Positions 18,659-27,277 of a DNA stretch of 64,000 bases are shown piece by piece. Every line of letters begins with the position of its first letter. Positions within the stretch are counted from its first letter, which is position 1. Origin of the DNA: JBMNKL01 sp050952225. GTDB taxonomy: Bacteria; Bacillota; Clostridia; Acetivibrionales; DTU013. The stretch spans positions 248,001 to 312,000 of the forward strand of contig JBMNKL010000003.1 in assembly GCA_050952225.1 (NCBI GenBank). Direction: 5' to 3'. The notes beneath the pieces are model-generated. The model saw only the letters and a program-made list of their open reading frames with translations, was not told the origin of the DNA and ran no database searches. The position numbers were made by a program, and so were the translations under genes.

Positions 18659-19891
18659 ATGATGATGATTTTTGCCGGATATAGAAAGATCAAGATGAGA
18701 TTTGCTTTTACCATGCTTCTTTTCATGGTTTTAACGCCGGCCTGTCCGTGTGCTGCGGCAGGAGACAGCAGGGATGCGGACAGGCAGACAGATATAAACG
18801 CGCGCATTATTGAAAAGCAGATTAAAACAGGCGGCGTTGACAGTATCAGGGACGACCTCCTGGAATATGCCGGATATGAGAGCGTTGAGCTGCTGGAAGG
18901 TTTCAGCCCTGACGAATTGATTAATAACCTGACGAAGGGTGATATTGGGTTTGATCCGAAGGGCTTTGCAAATAAAGCTTTGAAGTATTTTTACAAAGAG
19001 CTATTTATAAATATAGGCATTTTGGTAAAACTTTCAGTGCTGGTTGTAATTTGTGCCCTGCTTAAAAACCTGAAGTCGAATTTCAACAGTGAAGGCGCCG
19101 GAGAAGTTGCCTTTCATGCTTGCTATATCGTGACTGTCTCCGTGTTATTGACCGGTTTTGGGACGGCAGTGAAGATGAGTACCGATATTATAGGCAGGAT
19201 GGTCGGGTTCATGTATGCCGTTATCCCGGTAATATTTGCGTTGCTGGTTTCATCGGGCAACATTACGGCAGGGGGAATTCTGCATCCTGTTTTTCTCATG
19301 GTTATAGAAGCGTCTGCAACGATTATAAGAAGTTTTTTTGTCCCGTTGGTATTCTTCTCGACTATTCTGTCAATTGTTAATAATATATCGGAAAAGATCC
19401 AGCTGGCAAGGATGGCAAGCCTGGTAAAGCAAATCATTTCATGGTCGCTTGGCATTTTGCTGACGGGCTTTGTAGTCATTATCCTGCTGCAGGGATCGAT
19501 TGGTGCGGTTATTGACGGGGCGACAAGCAAGGCTGCCAAGTTCGCCGTCAGCACGTTTGTGCCGGTTGTGGGGAAAACCCTGGCTGATGCAGCAGATACC
19601 GTGCTGGGATGCACCCTGCTGGTTAAAAACGCAGCCGGTTCCGCCGCGATGATTGGAATACTTGTAATCTGCACCGCGCCAATGATCAGGATAATAGCCA
19701 TGGCAGCACTGTACAAGGCTGCAAGCGCCTTGCTGGAGCCTATATCTGAAAGGCGGATAACAAACTGTATCAACGATGTGGCCGGGTCCATGCTTCAAGT
19801 ATTTGCCATGACGGCGGCAGTGGCGTTTATGTTTGTGATACTGGTTACGGCACTTGTCAGCGCAGGAAACAAGAGCGCCATGCTGAGGTAG
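18659..19891 (+). CDS. spoIIIAE: Stage III sporulation protein SpoIIIAE
   Basis: Large polytopic membrane protein of the SpoIIIA complex. Three ATG codons follow in a row (18659, 18662, 18665) after GGGGG at 18653-18657; spacing favours the third, so the exact start may be 18665. A cleavable-looking signal (FTMLLFMVLTPACPCAAAG) is followed by a soluble region (about residues 40-110) and then seven or eight hydrophobic segments. The motif SWSLGILLTGFVVIILLQGS and the C-terminal AVAFMFVILVTALVSAGN are typical. Confidence 0.95.
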   Translation: MMMIFAGYRKIKMRFAFTMLLFMVLTPACPCAAAGDSRDADRQTDINARIIEKQIKTGGVDSIRDDLLEYAGYESVELLEGFSPDELINNLTKGDIGFDPKGFANKALKYFYKELFINIGILVKLSVLVVICALLKNLKSNFNSEGAGEVAFHACYIVTVSVLLTGFGTAVKMSTDIIGRMVGFMYAVIPVIFALLVSSGNITAGGILHPVFLMVIEASATIIRSFFVPLVFFSTILSIVNNISEKIQLARMASLVKQIISWSLGILLTGFVVIILLQGSIGAVIDGATSKAAKFAVSTFVPVVGKTLADAADTVLGCTLLVKNAAGSAAMIGILVICTAPMIRIIAMAALYKAASALLEPISERRITNCINDVAGSMLQVFAMTAAVAFMFVILVTALVSAGNKSAMLR

Positions 19892-19905
19892 AAGGGAGCG
19901 TTCCA

Positions 19906-20565
19906 ATGCTGGAATATATAAAGCAATGGATTGTAAATATCATATCGCTGGTTTTGTTCATAGTCATACTCGAGATGCTTATTCCGAAAGGGAAAATGCG
20001 CAAATATGTCGGACTTGTGACTGGTGTAATACTTATTATTGCTATTATAAACCCGCTCCTGGGACTGTTCGGCAAAAAGTTTGATTTTGTCGCTGCCCAG
20101 ACCGTCAGCGGGAAAATGCTTGGAAAAACACAGGCGGTATATGACATAAAGCTTTTGGAGAATGAACAAATGGAACAAATAGTGGAAGTGTACAGGCTGA
20201 ACATAATTGAGCAGATTGAGCATAATGCCAGGGAAGTGGAAGGAGTGAAAGAGGCAAGGGCGGATATAATATTTAACGAGAATTGCGATTCAGCCGGTTT
20301 CGGTGAAATAAGGAGGGTTTATCTTGAAATCACGGCTGACGGTGCCAATGGCGATATTGTGAAGGATGACGGCACAATTTCGGACGGAAGGGAAAAGAAA
20401 AATAAAATAGAAAAGGTTAAAATCGGCAGAATAGGCGATGTTGAGACGAATGGAATAAAGCCTGTCCCGGAGGATATCAGCCCTGAACTCAGAAAAACAA
20501 TCGCGGACAGGATAAGCGGTATTTTCGGGGTAAGTGAAGATGACATTATTATCACGAGGCAATAA
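19906..20565 (+). CDS. spoIIIAF: Stage III sporulation protein SpoIIIAF
   Basis: Membrane-anchored SpoIIIA protein with 219 residues. The opening MLEYIKQWIVNIISLVLFIV and second segment YVGLVTGVILIIAIINPLL form two membrane helices, followed by a soluble C-terminal ring-building domain with the repeat-like VEGVKEARADIIFNE. The end (SGIFGVSEDDIIITRQ) is typical. It starts 14 bases after spoIIIAE. Confidence 0.94.
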   Translation: MLEYIKQWIVNIISLVLFIVILEMLIPKGKMRKYVGLVTGVILIIAIINPLLGLFGKKFDFVAAQTVSGKMLGKTQAVYDIKLLENEQMEQIVEVYRLNIIEQIEHNAREVEGVKEARADIIFNENCDSAGFGEIRRVYLEITADGANGDIVKDDGTISDGREKKNKIEKVKIGRIGDVETNGIKPVPEDISPELRKTIADRISGIFGVSEDDIIITRQ

Positions 20566-20605
20566 AGATATCCCGGTTCATTAATTGTTATCAAGGGGTG
20601 ATTAT

Positions 20606-21220
20606 GTGGATTTCGTTGGAAACATAGCCAACCGTATAAAAGAGTATGTCAGCGGACATGACAGGAAAAGGCTGATAGAAAATACCGCGATTGCTGCAAT
20701 AATCGGAATAATAATAATTATAGCCGGTTCTGCCATTTTGGGCGGAAACAGGGACGGTGGCGGCGGCAGGGAACGGAAGGTTGAAGCAAAACCGGGAGAA
20801 GCTCCAGGGCAGAACCACCCGGGCATAAATCAGACCGAAGAAAAACTTAAATCCATATTGTCCCAGGTGCAGGGAGTCGGCAAAGTAGATGTAATGATTA
20901 CTTATGAAACAACGTCGGAAAATGTGCCGGCATATGATGTAAAAAAGAACACAAGCAGAACTGAAGAAAAGGATGGTGACGGCGGAACGAGGAGTATTGA
21001 GCAGGAAGAATGCGACAGCAGTATTGCCTACGAGGAATCCGCTGCCGGCGGAGGGAAAACCCCGGTGATTATAAAGGAACTGGAGCCGAAAGTCAGGGGC
21101 GTGCTTGTAGTGGCGGAAGGAGCGGAAAACATCAGTGTGAGAGAAAGAATCTTAAGCGCGGTTTCAGTGGTTCTTGATATACCCGCGCATAAGGTCGAGG
21201 TTATACAGAGGAAAAAATGA
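20606..21220 (+). CDS. spoIIIAG: Stage III sporulation protein SpoIIIAG
   Basis: Ring-forming component of the SpoIIIA channel. GTG 20606 is chosen because AAGGGG lies eight bases before it; an in-frame TTG at 20585 is upstream of that site. One membrane helix (TAIAAIIGIIIIIAGSAILGG) is followed by a glycine-rich linker and the soluble domain, with LKSILSQVQGVGKVDVMITY and the C-terminal LSAVSVVLDIPAHKVEVI. Confidence 0.93.
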   Translation: MDFVGNIANRIKEYVSGHDRKRLIENTAIAAIIGIIIIIAGSAILGGNRDGGGGRERKVEAKPGEAPGQNHPGINQTEEKLKSILSQVQGVGKVDVMITYETTSENVPAYDVKKNTSRTEEKDGDGGTRSIEQEECDSSIAYEESAAGGGKTPVIIKELEPKVRGVLVVAEGAENISVRERILSAVSVVLDIPAHKVEVIQRKK

Positions 21221-21329
21221 CGGGTATTCCAAAAAAAAGATATAATCGAATAACGAATTGAATATATTATTTACTGAGTGGGACAAAAAAATCGAAACTT
21301 GCTTGCATTTTCAAGAAGGGGGCAGAATC

Positions 21330-21905
21330 ATGATGGTTTTCAAAAGAAAACAGATAGTCATATTGGCGTTGATACTCATGATTGTGGTAGCGGGATACCT
21401 GCAGTACAGTTACAGGCAAGGCAGCGAATCTGCTGATGCGGAAGGGAAACTGGGCGAAGCTGTGTACGTGGACAATGAAATTTATAATGAAGGGCTTGAG
21501 GGCCTGGAATACGGCCAGGAGGAAAATACTAATGTCAGCGCGTCGAAAATGGCAGATGATTACTTTGTACAGGCAAAGATGGATAAGGAACTGGGCAGGA
21601 GTAAAAGCAGCGAAACGTTAAAAGCTATAGCGGAAGATATAAATGCCAGCGAGGAGGTAAGGAATGAAGCGCATAGCAAGATAATGGCCATGGCTGCCAA
21701 TGCCGAGAAGGAAATGAGAATTGAAACGCTTATCAATAAAATGGGGTTTGACGACAGTTTCGTGCTGTTTTCAGACAACGGAAGCGTGGATATCGTAATC
21801 AAGACACCGGCGCTCTCAACTTCCCAAACGGCCCAGATTACAGACATAGTAACGAGACAGGGCGGCGTGGCTGTGGAAGATATACATATTAAAACCTTGT
21901 ATTGA
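21330..21905 (+). CDS. spoIIIAH: Stage III sporulation protein SpoIIIAH
   Basis: Mother-cell partner of the forespore protein SpoIIQ (or its clostridial analogue). ATG 21330 has AAGGGGG seven bases upstream; the longer frame from a TTG at 21258 is not needed. A single membrane helix (QIVILALILMIVVAGYLQY) precedes a YscJ-like ring domain ending VEDIHIKTLY, with INKMGFDDSFVLFSDNGSV in the middle. It is the last gene of the operon. Confidence 0.95.
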   Translation: MMVFKRKQIVILALILMIVVAGYLQYSYRQGSESADAEGKLGEAVYVDNEIYNEGLEGLEYGQEENTNVSASKMADDYFVQAKMDKELGRSKSSETLKAIAEDINASEEVRNEAHSKIMAMAANAEKEMRIETLINKMGFDDSFVLFSDNGSVDIVIKTPALSTSQTAQITDIVTRQGGVAVEDIHIKTLY

Positions 21906-21928
21906 AGTTTTACTTGCAAATGCAAAAG

Positions 21929-21937
21929 TGTTATAAT
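21929..21937 (+). promoter_or_regulatory. Extended -10 promoter for the asp23 gene
   Basis: TGTTATAAT is a perfect extended -10 (TGnTATAAT) about 85 bases before asp23, placed after the spoIIIA operon. No clear -35 is seen. Confidence 0.5.
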
Positions 21938-22020
21938 ATCCTCATGAGAGCGCAGGAAGAAAGCGGCCGGTCCCGGCTGGCTCCGGCCAAGTTTTATCGT
22001 AAGGCTTGTGGAGGTAAACC

Positions 22021-22422
22021 ATGGATGAAAATGTACCGGGCGTTGTAGATGATATTGGCGCCATAAAAATTACCGATGAAGTAGTCGCGATTATTTCAGG
22101 CATTGCTGCCATGGATGTTCCGGGAGTGGCAGGCATGAGCGGCGGGTTCGCCGGCGAAATTGCGGAGGCGCTCGGCCGTAAAAACCTTTCAAAGGGAGTT
22201 AAAGTTGAAGTCGGAGAAAGGGAAACTGCCATAGACTTGTATATAATCGTCGAGTATGGTTACCGGATACCTGAAGTTGCCTGGACGATACAGGAGAAAG
22301 TGAAGCAGGCGGTTGAAGATATGACAGGTCTCAGGGTTGTTGAAGTCAATATTCATATACAGGGTGTCAGCATCGATAAAGAAAGGAAGGAGCCAGCGGA
22401 GGAACAGACAAAAAACAGGTAA
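22021..22422 (+). CDS. Asp23/Gls24 family envelope stress protein
   Basis: Small cytoplasmic protein that forms membrane-attached assemblies with AmaP. The 133-residue sequence shows the family core ITDEVVAIISGIAAMDVPGV, GVKVEVGERETAIDLYIIVEYG and IPEVAWTIQEKVKQAVEDMTG. A strong GGAGGT site precedes ATG. In many clostridia a similar gene lies between the spoIIIA operon and nusB, as here. A terminator separates it from amaP. Confidence 0.94.
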   Translation: MDENVPGVVDDIGAIKITDEVVAIISGIAAMDVPGVAGMSGGFAGEIAEALGRKNLSKGVKVEVGERETAIDLYIIVEYGYRIPEVAWTIQEKVKQAVEDMTGLRVVEVNIHIQGVSIDKERKEPAEEQTKNR

Positions 22423-22435
22423 AAACGTATCTATA

Positions 22436-22462
22436 AATAAACCCGGTGGGGTTTATTTTTTT
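22436..22462 (+). terminator. Terminator after asp23
   Basis: AATAAACCC pairs with GGGTTTATT around a GGTG loop and runs straight into T residues. Confidence 0.85.
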
Positions 22463-22533
22463 GGGAAAATATACTATAATGGTTCTGTAATGCTTGATTT
22501 TGACGAATTTTAGCCTGAGGGGTGGTACGATTC

Positions 22534-23094
22534 ATGAATATCCTGTTTAGAATATTGTTGGCAATTTATGCATTTTGCCTGGCCTTGTTTTCAGCTTTTG
22601 GCCTGTATATCGCAATAGACCCCAACTTATTTGTAATTATTTCCGACCACTTTACCGAAATCCTTTCCACTGACGGGGCTATAGCTCTCAGGGTGACCAT
22701 ATTTGCAACGGCAATGGTTTTCTTTATTTTGAGCATCATGTTTCTTTTGTCGGGAGTCAGAAGCAGCAAGGATAAAAAAGCCGTCAGTAAACATACTAAT
22801 ATCGGGGAGATAAAGATCTCGCTGAGTTCCATTGAAAATATCGCAAGCCATACCTGCAGACGGATTAACGGTGTCAAGGAATCGAAGACGATTGTCAGGA
22901 AATCCGAAGACGCGGTGCAAATCGAGGCGCGTATGATTGTCATGCCGGATATGAGCATACCCGTTATATCCGAAGAAGTACAGGCGCGCGTAAAGAAAGC
23001 GGTGGAAGAAGCTTCCGGAGTTATGGTAAAGAATGTTAACGTGATTGTCGACAATATTTATTCCGGTATTACATATAAGGCCAGGGTGGAATAA
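22534..23094 (+). CDS. amaP: Alkaline shock response membrane anchor protein AmaP
   Basis: Anchors Asp23-type proteins to the membrane. ATG 22534 lies about eight bases after GAGGGGTGG; a GTG at 22522 is inside that site. Two membrane helices (ILLAIYAFCLALFSAFGLY and IFATAMVFFILSIMFLLSG) are followed by a soluble Asp23-like domain with VQARVKKAVEEASGVMVKNV. Length is 186 residues. Confidence 0.92.
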   Translation: MNILFRILLAIYAFCLALFSAFGLYIAIDPNLFVIISDHFTEILSTDGAIALRVTIFATAMVFFILSIMFLLSGVRSSKDKKAVSKHTNIGEIKISLSSIENIASHTCRRINGVKESKTIVRKSEDAVQIEARMIVMPDMSIPVISEEVQARVKKAVEEASGVMVKNVNVIVDNIYSGITYKARVE

Positions 23095-23108
23095 GGAGGT
23101 TTTAAGAG

Positions 23109-23339
23109 ATGAACCTTGAAAAAGTTCTAGCATTTTACAATGCCCACAAGGGTTCAGTTAACGGCGCGGCCATAGGTTTTATCCTGGCTGTATTGATATT
23201 GATTATTGGTTTTCTGAAAGTTATTTTTATTGCATTATTTACCGGAGTGGGTTATTATATCGGGAAAAGAATACATGAGGACAAAGATTATATAAAAAAT
23301 CTTCTGGACAGGGTTTTACCGCCCGGCACCTACAGGTAG
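23109..23339 (+). CDS. DUF2273-family small membrane protein
   Basis: A 76-residue protein with two hydrophobic helices (AIGFILAVLILIIGFLKVIF and IALFTGVGYYIGK). It is typical of the DUF2273 proteins that accompany AmaP and Asp23 in Firmicutes. TAAGGAGGT precedes the ATG, and it starts 14 bases after amaP. A role in envelope stress is inferred from context only. Confidence 0.88.
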   Translation: MNLEKVLAFYNAHKGSVNGAAIGFILAVLILIIGFLKVIFIALFTGVGYYIGKRIHEDKDYIKNLLDRVLPPGTYR

Positions 23340-23356
23340 AGATTGGAGGATAATTG

Positions 23357-23782
23357 ATGGGACGAAGAGCGTCAAGGGAAATGGCAATGAAGCTCTTATT
23401 CCAGTTTGAATTTCAAAAAGAAGACATCGGGGCGCAGAAGAAGCTTTTTTTTGAAGAAAACAAAGTTCCTGAAAAGGACAAGGAATATATCAATGACGTT
23501 GTAGACGGCGTGCTTGGTAACCTGGAGTTTATTGACAAGTTAATTGAGACCCATTCCAAGGGGTGGAAAATCAACAGGATATCAAAAATCGACCTTTCTA
23601 TCATGCGGGTAAGCATTTATGAAATATGCTTCAGGTATGACATACCATACAGTGTTTCAGTGAACGAGGCGGTTGAGCTTGCGAAGAAGTACAGCAGCGA
23701 AGAGGCAGGTTCTTTTGTCAACGGTATATTAAGCAAAATACCAGACAAAACCGTCGTTGAAAATAAGAATGATGGCGGTTGA
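23357..23782 (+). CDS. nusB: Transcription antitermination factor NusB
   Basis: Binds boxA RNA with S10 in rRNA antitermination. From ATG 23357 the product is 141 residues with GRRASREMAMKLLFQFEF at the start and YDIPYSVSVNEAVELAKKYS near the end, both highly conserved. A TTG at 23354 is less likely. It begins the conserved order nusB-xseA-xseB-ispA. Confidence 0.97.
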   Translation: MGRRASREMAMKLLFQFEFQKEDIGAQKKLFFEENKVPEKDKEYINDVVDGVLGNLEFIDKLIETHSKGWKINRISKIDLSIMRVSIYEICFRYDIPYSVSVNEAVELAKKYSSEEAGSFVNGILSKIPDKTVVENKNDGG

Positions 23783-23787
23783 GTGTT

Positions 23788-25017
23788 ATGCGGACTGGCA
23801 ATGGGAATATCTTAACGGTATCCGATGTAAATAGACGAATAAAAGATATTTTATCAAGGGATGCGGTTCTTTCCGGGATTTGGGTTAAAGGAGAAATATC
23901 CAACTTTAAAAACCACTACTCCGGGCATTTATACTTTACTCTCAAGGATGAAAAATCAGTGCTCAGATGCGTGATGTTCAGGTCTTACGCATCCACTCTT
24001 GCTTTTGTTCCCGAAGATGGGATGAAGGTGCTTATACGCGGCTATGTTTCAGTGTTTGAACGTGACGGCCAGTACCAACTGTACGCGGAAGAAATGCAAC
24101 CGGATGGAGTGGGCGCGCTCTACGTGGCATTTGAGGCACTGAAAAAGAAGCTTCAGGCAGAAGGCCTTTTTGATGAATCGAGGAAGAAGAAACTGCCGTA
24201 TCTTCCATGCGCGATAGGGGTAGTAACTTCATCCACAGGCGCGGTTATAAGGGATATAATAAACGTATTAAGCAGAAGGTTTTACAATGTAAGTATCAAG
24301 CTGTATCCCGTACAGGTCCAGGGCGAACAGGCAGCAGGCCAGATTGCGGCGGCAGTGCGTCGTCTTAATGAGCTTGGAAATGTGGATGTTATCATTGTGG
24401 CCAGGGGCGGGGGATCACTTGAAGAGTTATGGGCGTTCAACGAGGAGATCGTAGCCAGGAGCATATACGAATCGCGTATCCCTGTTATCTCGGCGGTAGG
24501 TCACGAGACGGATTTTACAATTGCGGATTTTGTCGCCGACGTACGGGCCCCGACCCCATCGGCAGCAGCAGAAATTGTCATGCCCGAGAGGTCGGTGGTG
24601 GAAAACCGGCTGGACAGCTTGAAAATGAGGTTGAGAAATGCAGCGGTCAGGAAAACTTCCATGGAGAGGCTTGCGCTGAAAAGACTGGCCGAGAGCGTGG
24701 CGTTCAAGCAACCTTATAACAAGATATACCAGGAGCGTATGATGCTGGATGTGCAAAAGCGTTACATGCTGAACGCGCTTTCCGCCCTAAAGGCGGAATA
24801 CGGGAAAAGACTTTCGCTGCTGGCTGCCAGGCTGGATGCTTTAAGCCCCTTGAGTTCGCTTGCCAGGGGATATAGTATAGCAAAATCGTTGAAAGACAAT
24901 ACTCTTGTTAAATCCGTTCATTCCGTCGCAGTTGGGGATATGCTCGAGGTGCGCCTTGTTGACGGCAGCCTTGATTGTACGGTAGAAGCTATTAGGGGGG
25001 ACAAAAAGCATGAGTGA
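23788..25017 (+). CDS. xseA: Exodeoxyribonuclease VII large subunit
   Basis: Catalytic subunit of ExoVII, degrading single-stranded DNA. The N-terminal OB fold contains WVKGEISNFKNHYSGHLYF; the catalytic region shows GVVTSSTGAVIRDIINVLSRR, VARGGGSLEELWAFNEE and VGHETDFTIADFVADVRAPTPSAAAE. From ATG 23788 it has 409 residues; a TTG overlapping the nusB stop is an alternative. It overlaps xseB by eight bases. Confidence 0.97.
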   Translation: MRTGNGNILTVSDVNRRIKDILSRDAVLSGIWVKGEISNFKNHYSGHLYFTLKDEKSVLRCVMFRSYASTLAFVPEDGMKVLIRGYVSVFERDGQYQLYAEEMQPDGVGALYVAFEALKKKLQAEGLFDESRKKKLPYLPCAIGVVTSSTGAVIRDIINVLSRRFYNVSIKLYPVQVQGEQAAGQIAAAVRRLNELGNVDVIIVARGGGSLEELWAFNEEIVARSIYESRIPVISAVGHETDFTIADFVADVRAPTPSAAAEIVMPERSVVENRLDSLKMRLRNAAVRKTSMERLALKRLAESVAFKQPYNKIYQERMMLDVQKRYMLNALSALKAEYGKRLSLLAARLDALSPLSSLARGYSIAKSLKDNTLVKSVHSVAVGDMLEVRLVDGSLDCTVEAIRGDKKHE

Positions 25018-25249
25018 AAATAATGCTGTTAACATCAGTTTTGAGCAAGCCATGGCGGAGCTTGAAGAAATCGTCAAAAAGCTTGAGAAGGGCGAGCTTA
25101 CGCTGGAAGATTCAATCAATTGTTTCCAGAGGGGCGTCGAACTTACGAAATATTGCAGCAAAAAACTGGACGAAGCTGAACGAAGCATAACGATGCTCAT
25201 AGAGAGCGAAAAAGGAATAATAGAAAAGGAGATGCCGGCACAAGGCTAA
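25010..25249 (+). CDS. xseB: Exodeoxyribonuclease VII small subunit
   Basis: Small helical subunit that regulates XseA. The 79 residues contain the family pattern FEQAMAELEEIVKKLEKGEL and LEDSINCFQRGVELTKYC. A GGGGG site lies within xseA and the genes overlap, indicating coupled translation. Confidence 0.96.
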   Translation: MSENNAVNISFEQAMAELEEIVKKLEKGELTLEDSINCFQRGVELTKYCSKKLDEAERSITMLIESEKGIIEKEMPAQG

Positions 25250-25253
25250 CATT

Positions 25254-26144
25254 ATGGACTTCAAAACACAGTATGAAAACAGGGTTAAAATTATAAACAA
25301 CGCGCTTGATGATTACCTGGCGATAAAAGACGGACCTGGCTCGGACATATACAGGGCTGCGAAATACAGCCTGTCGGCAGGCGGGAAAAGGATAAGGCCG
25401 GTCCTGGCGCTTGCGGTCTGCGATATGCTGGGTGGGAAAAGGAACGATGTCCTTCCCTATGCGTGCGCTATAGAAATGATACATACATATTCGCTGATAC
25501 ACGATGATTTGCCGTCGATGGACAATGACGATTACAGGAGGGGCATACCTTCAAATCACAAAGTGTTTGGAGAAGGCATGGCCATCCTTGCCGGGGACGC
25601 CTTGTTAAACAAAGCGTATGAGCTGATGCTTTCCGATGCTTTGTCAGGCAAAACTGATTTAACGCAGAAAATCAAGGCAATGCATATAATAGCGGAAAGC
25701 GCGGGCATCGACGGAATGATACGCGGACAGGCCATCGACCTGGAGTCTGAGCATACGGAGATACCCGGCGATACCCTTGAACTTATGCACAAATGCAAAA
25801 CCGGGGCCCTGATAACGGCATCGGTGCTTTCAAGCGCTGTCATATGCGGAGCAACGGAAGAAGAATGCGGTGTTTTGCGTGAATACGCTGAAAATATCGG
25901 GATTGCCTTTCAAATCAAGGATGATATCATGGATGTGAAAGGAAGCCAGGATATAATGGGCAAGTCCACTGGAAAGGATGCGGCATCCGGAAAGTCGACT
26001 TTTGTTACGGTATACGGCATGGAAGAATCGGAAAAGCTGCTGGAGAATGCAATAGAAAAAGCCGTGTCGGCAATCGGTTATTTCGGCGGGAATGGAGCGT
26101 TTTTAAAGGATATCGCCATATTCATCAAGGAACGCAATAGTTGA
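25254..26144 (+). CDS. ispA: Polyprenyl (farnesyl/geranylgeranyl) diphosphate synthase
   Basis: Chain-elongating prenyltransferase making C15 or C20 isoprenyl diphosphate. It has 296 residues. First Asp-rich motif is DDLPSMDND, second DDIMD, with GGKRIRPVLALA and GDALLNKAYELM between. It starts five bases after xseB and belongs to the operon that also carries dxs, so it supplies isoprenoids with Dxs. The product length class cannot be fixed from sequence. Confidence 0.95.
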   Translation: MDFKTQYENRVKIINNALDDYLAIKDGPGSDIYRAAKYSLSAGGKRIRPVLALAVCDMLGGKRNDVLPYACAIEMIHTYSLIHDDLPSMDNDDYRRGIPSNHKVFGEGMAILAGDALLNKAYELMLSDALSGKTDLTQKIKAMHIIAESAGIDGMIRGQAIDLESEHTEIPGDTLELMHKCKTGALITASVLSSAVICGATEEECGVLREYAENIGIAFQIKDDIMDVKGSQDIMGKSTGKDAASGKSTFVTVYGMEESEKLLENAIEKAVSAIGYFGGNGAFLKDIAIFIKERNS

Positions 26145-26146
26145 GA

Positions 26147-26385
26147 CGGATAAGGCGGCTTGCAATTTGACATTAGGTTCCCTCATGGGCAGGCTGTAAT
26201 GTCTTGTCTCACTTCAACGCGGGCGCTCTTGTTATTCGCCATCCGTAGCTCAGAACAAGCGATTTCGGCGTCCATGCCGAAGTATTACGGGTATTCCTCT
26301 TGGGTTCCGCGTTCAAGTTTCACCAGGACATAACATCCTGCAACCATTCCTACACATAATGTCAAATTGCAAGCCGCCTTATCCG
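26147..26385. repeat. 239-bp element with 29-bp perfect inverted ends (repeat family copy 1)
   Basis: The ends 26147-26175 and 26357-26385 are exact reverse complements over 29 bases (left end begins CGGATAAGGCGGCTTGCAAT). The interior also partly self-pairs and contains GGTTCC, TCATGGGCAGGCTGTAATG. It begins three bases after the ispA stop. A related copy lies at 43.2 kb and half a copy at 53.8 kb. No reading frame is inside, so it is non-autonomous. The next 170 bases (to 26555) contain a hairpin AACGCT/AGCGTT at 26460-26475 and the OLE promoter. Confidence 0.85.
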
Positions 26386-26509
26386 CCGATTCATTCAGAT
26401 TTAAGCAAGGCACGGTAAGAATTATGCAAGGGCGGCATTGATGAGCAAGGGAATGATAAAACGCTGTAAAGCGTTATACCGTACCGTTATGGCTAAAATT
26501 ACTATTTGG

Positions 26510-26527
26510 TCATTCTTTAAAGAATGA
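26510..26527. promoter_or_regulatory. 18-bp perfect palindrome covering the -35 region of the OLE promoter
   Basis: TCATTCTTTAAAGAATGA is a perfect palindrome whose right half reaches the place where a -35 box would be for the -10 at 26539. It looks like an operator for a dimeric regulator, but the regulator is unknown. Confidence 0.45.
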
Positions 26528-26535
26528 TGAATATA

Positions 26536-26544
26536 TGTTATAAT
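26536..26544 (+). promoter_or_regulatory. Extended -10 promoter of the OLE RNA
   Basis: TGTTATAAT is a perfect extended -10 element; transcription would start near 26551, a few bases before the first paired base of the RNA. The -35 is weak. Confidence 0.6.
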
Positions 26545-26555
26545 AATTAATCCAA

Positions 26556-27199
26556 ACGAGGTGGCGCAGTATTCTAGTCAGTACTGCCGTTCCTCAGGAC
26601 GGGCCTAAAAATCCGTTAAAGGGCATATCGATGAAGTTCCTTGTGCCGGCTTGCTGCGCCCAGCGGTGGGTCGGTGCTGGGAGTTAAGGTTTAGGGGCGA
26701 TCTGCAATGGCATGCAGGCGTTGACCCCTTTACCGTGGAGACCCTGAGATCGTGGAAGTAAGAGGCGAGCGAAGCTGCAATGGGCTGTTTGCGAAGCAAA
26801 TCCGATTGTTGTCAGGCCGCACGTTTCTACGTCCAGGGATTAAACCTGTTATGCGGTATCTTATGGTGCTGTGTACAGTGTAGCCTGCCTTGAGTGGGTA
26901 TGGTGAATAATGGATCAGATGCATGAATGCTGGCCGGCGTGAGTGCATTATTGCTGTTTGAAACCATGCTTGCAAAAGAGGCTAGGGAACGGACAGACTG
27001 CCGGGGAAAACCCCTAGACTGTTCCATGGGAAATATGCTGGGGATTGCAGTGTGGACTAAGTGGTAATCAGGCCGCGCCGGTGGCGACCTGGCGTCTTGT
27101 GATTTAATGGGAAACCGCTGAAATGGCGACATTTCAGTATTGCAGGGGGAAATCCAGCCTGACCTAAGCCGCAAAATTTACTCAGCATATTGCCACCTT
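26556..27199 (+). ncRNA. ole: OLE RNA (ornate, large, extremophilic)
   Basis: A stretch of about 640 bases with no plausible gene but dense local pairing, between ispA and oapA-dxs. This is the known location of OLE RNA in Clostridia and Bacillus halodurans relatives. The 5' end AGGTGGC (26559-26565) pairs with GCCACCT (27192-27198), closing the molecule, and T residues follow. Internal hairpins include CCCAGC/GCTGGG near 26658-26680 and CTGAAATG/CATTTCAG near 27118-27141. The next gene encodes its membrane partner. The call rests on synteny, size and structure, since the family consensus could not be aligned here. Confidence 0.85.
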
Positions 27200-27277
27200 T
27201 TTTGTTTGACTACATATTGGAACTTGCATTGGAAGGGGAATGGACACCCCTTGTTTTAATATTTGGAGGTATGGTGG

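Noticed and set aside
26605..27174. Reverse reading frames inside the OLE region
   Set aside because: Short, overlapping, without ribosome sites, and the region is explained as a structured RNA.
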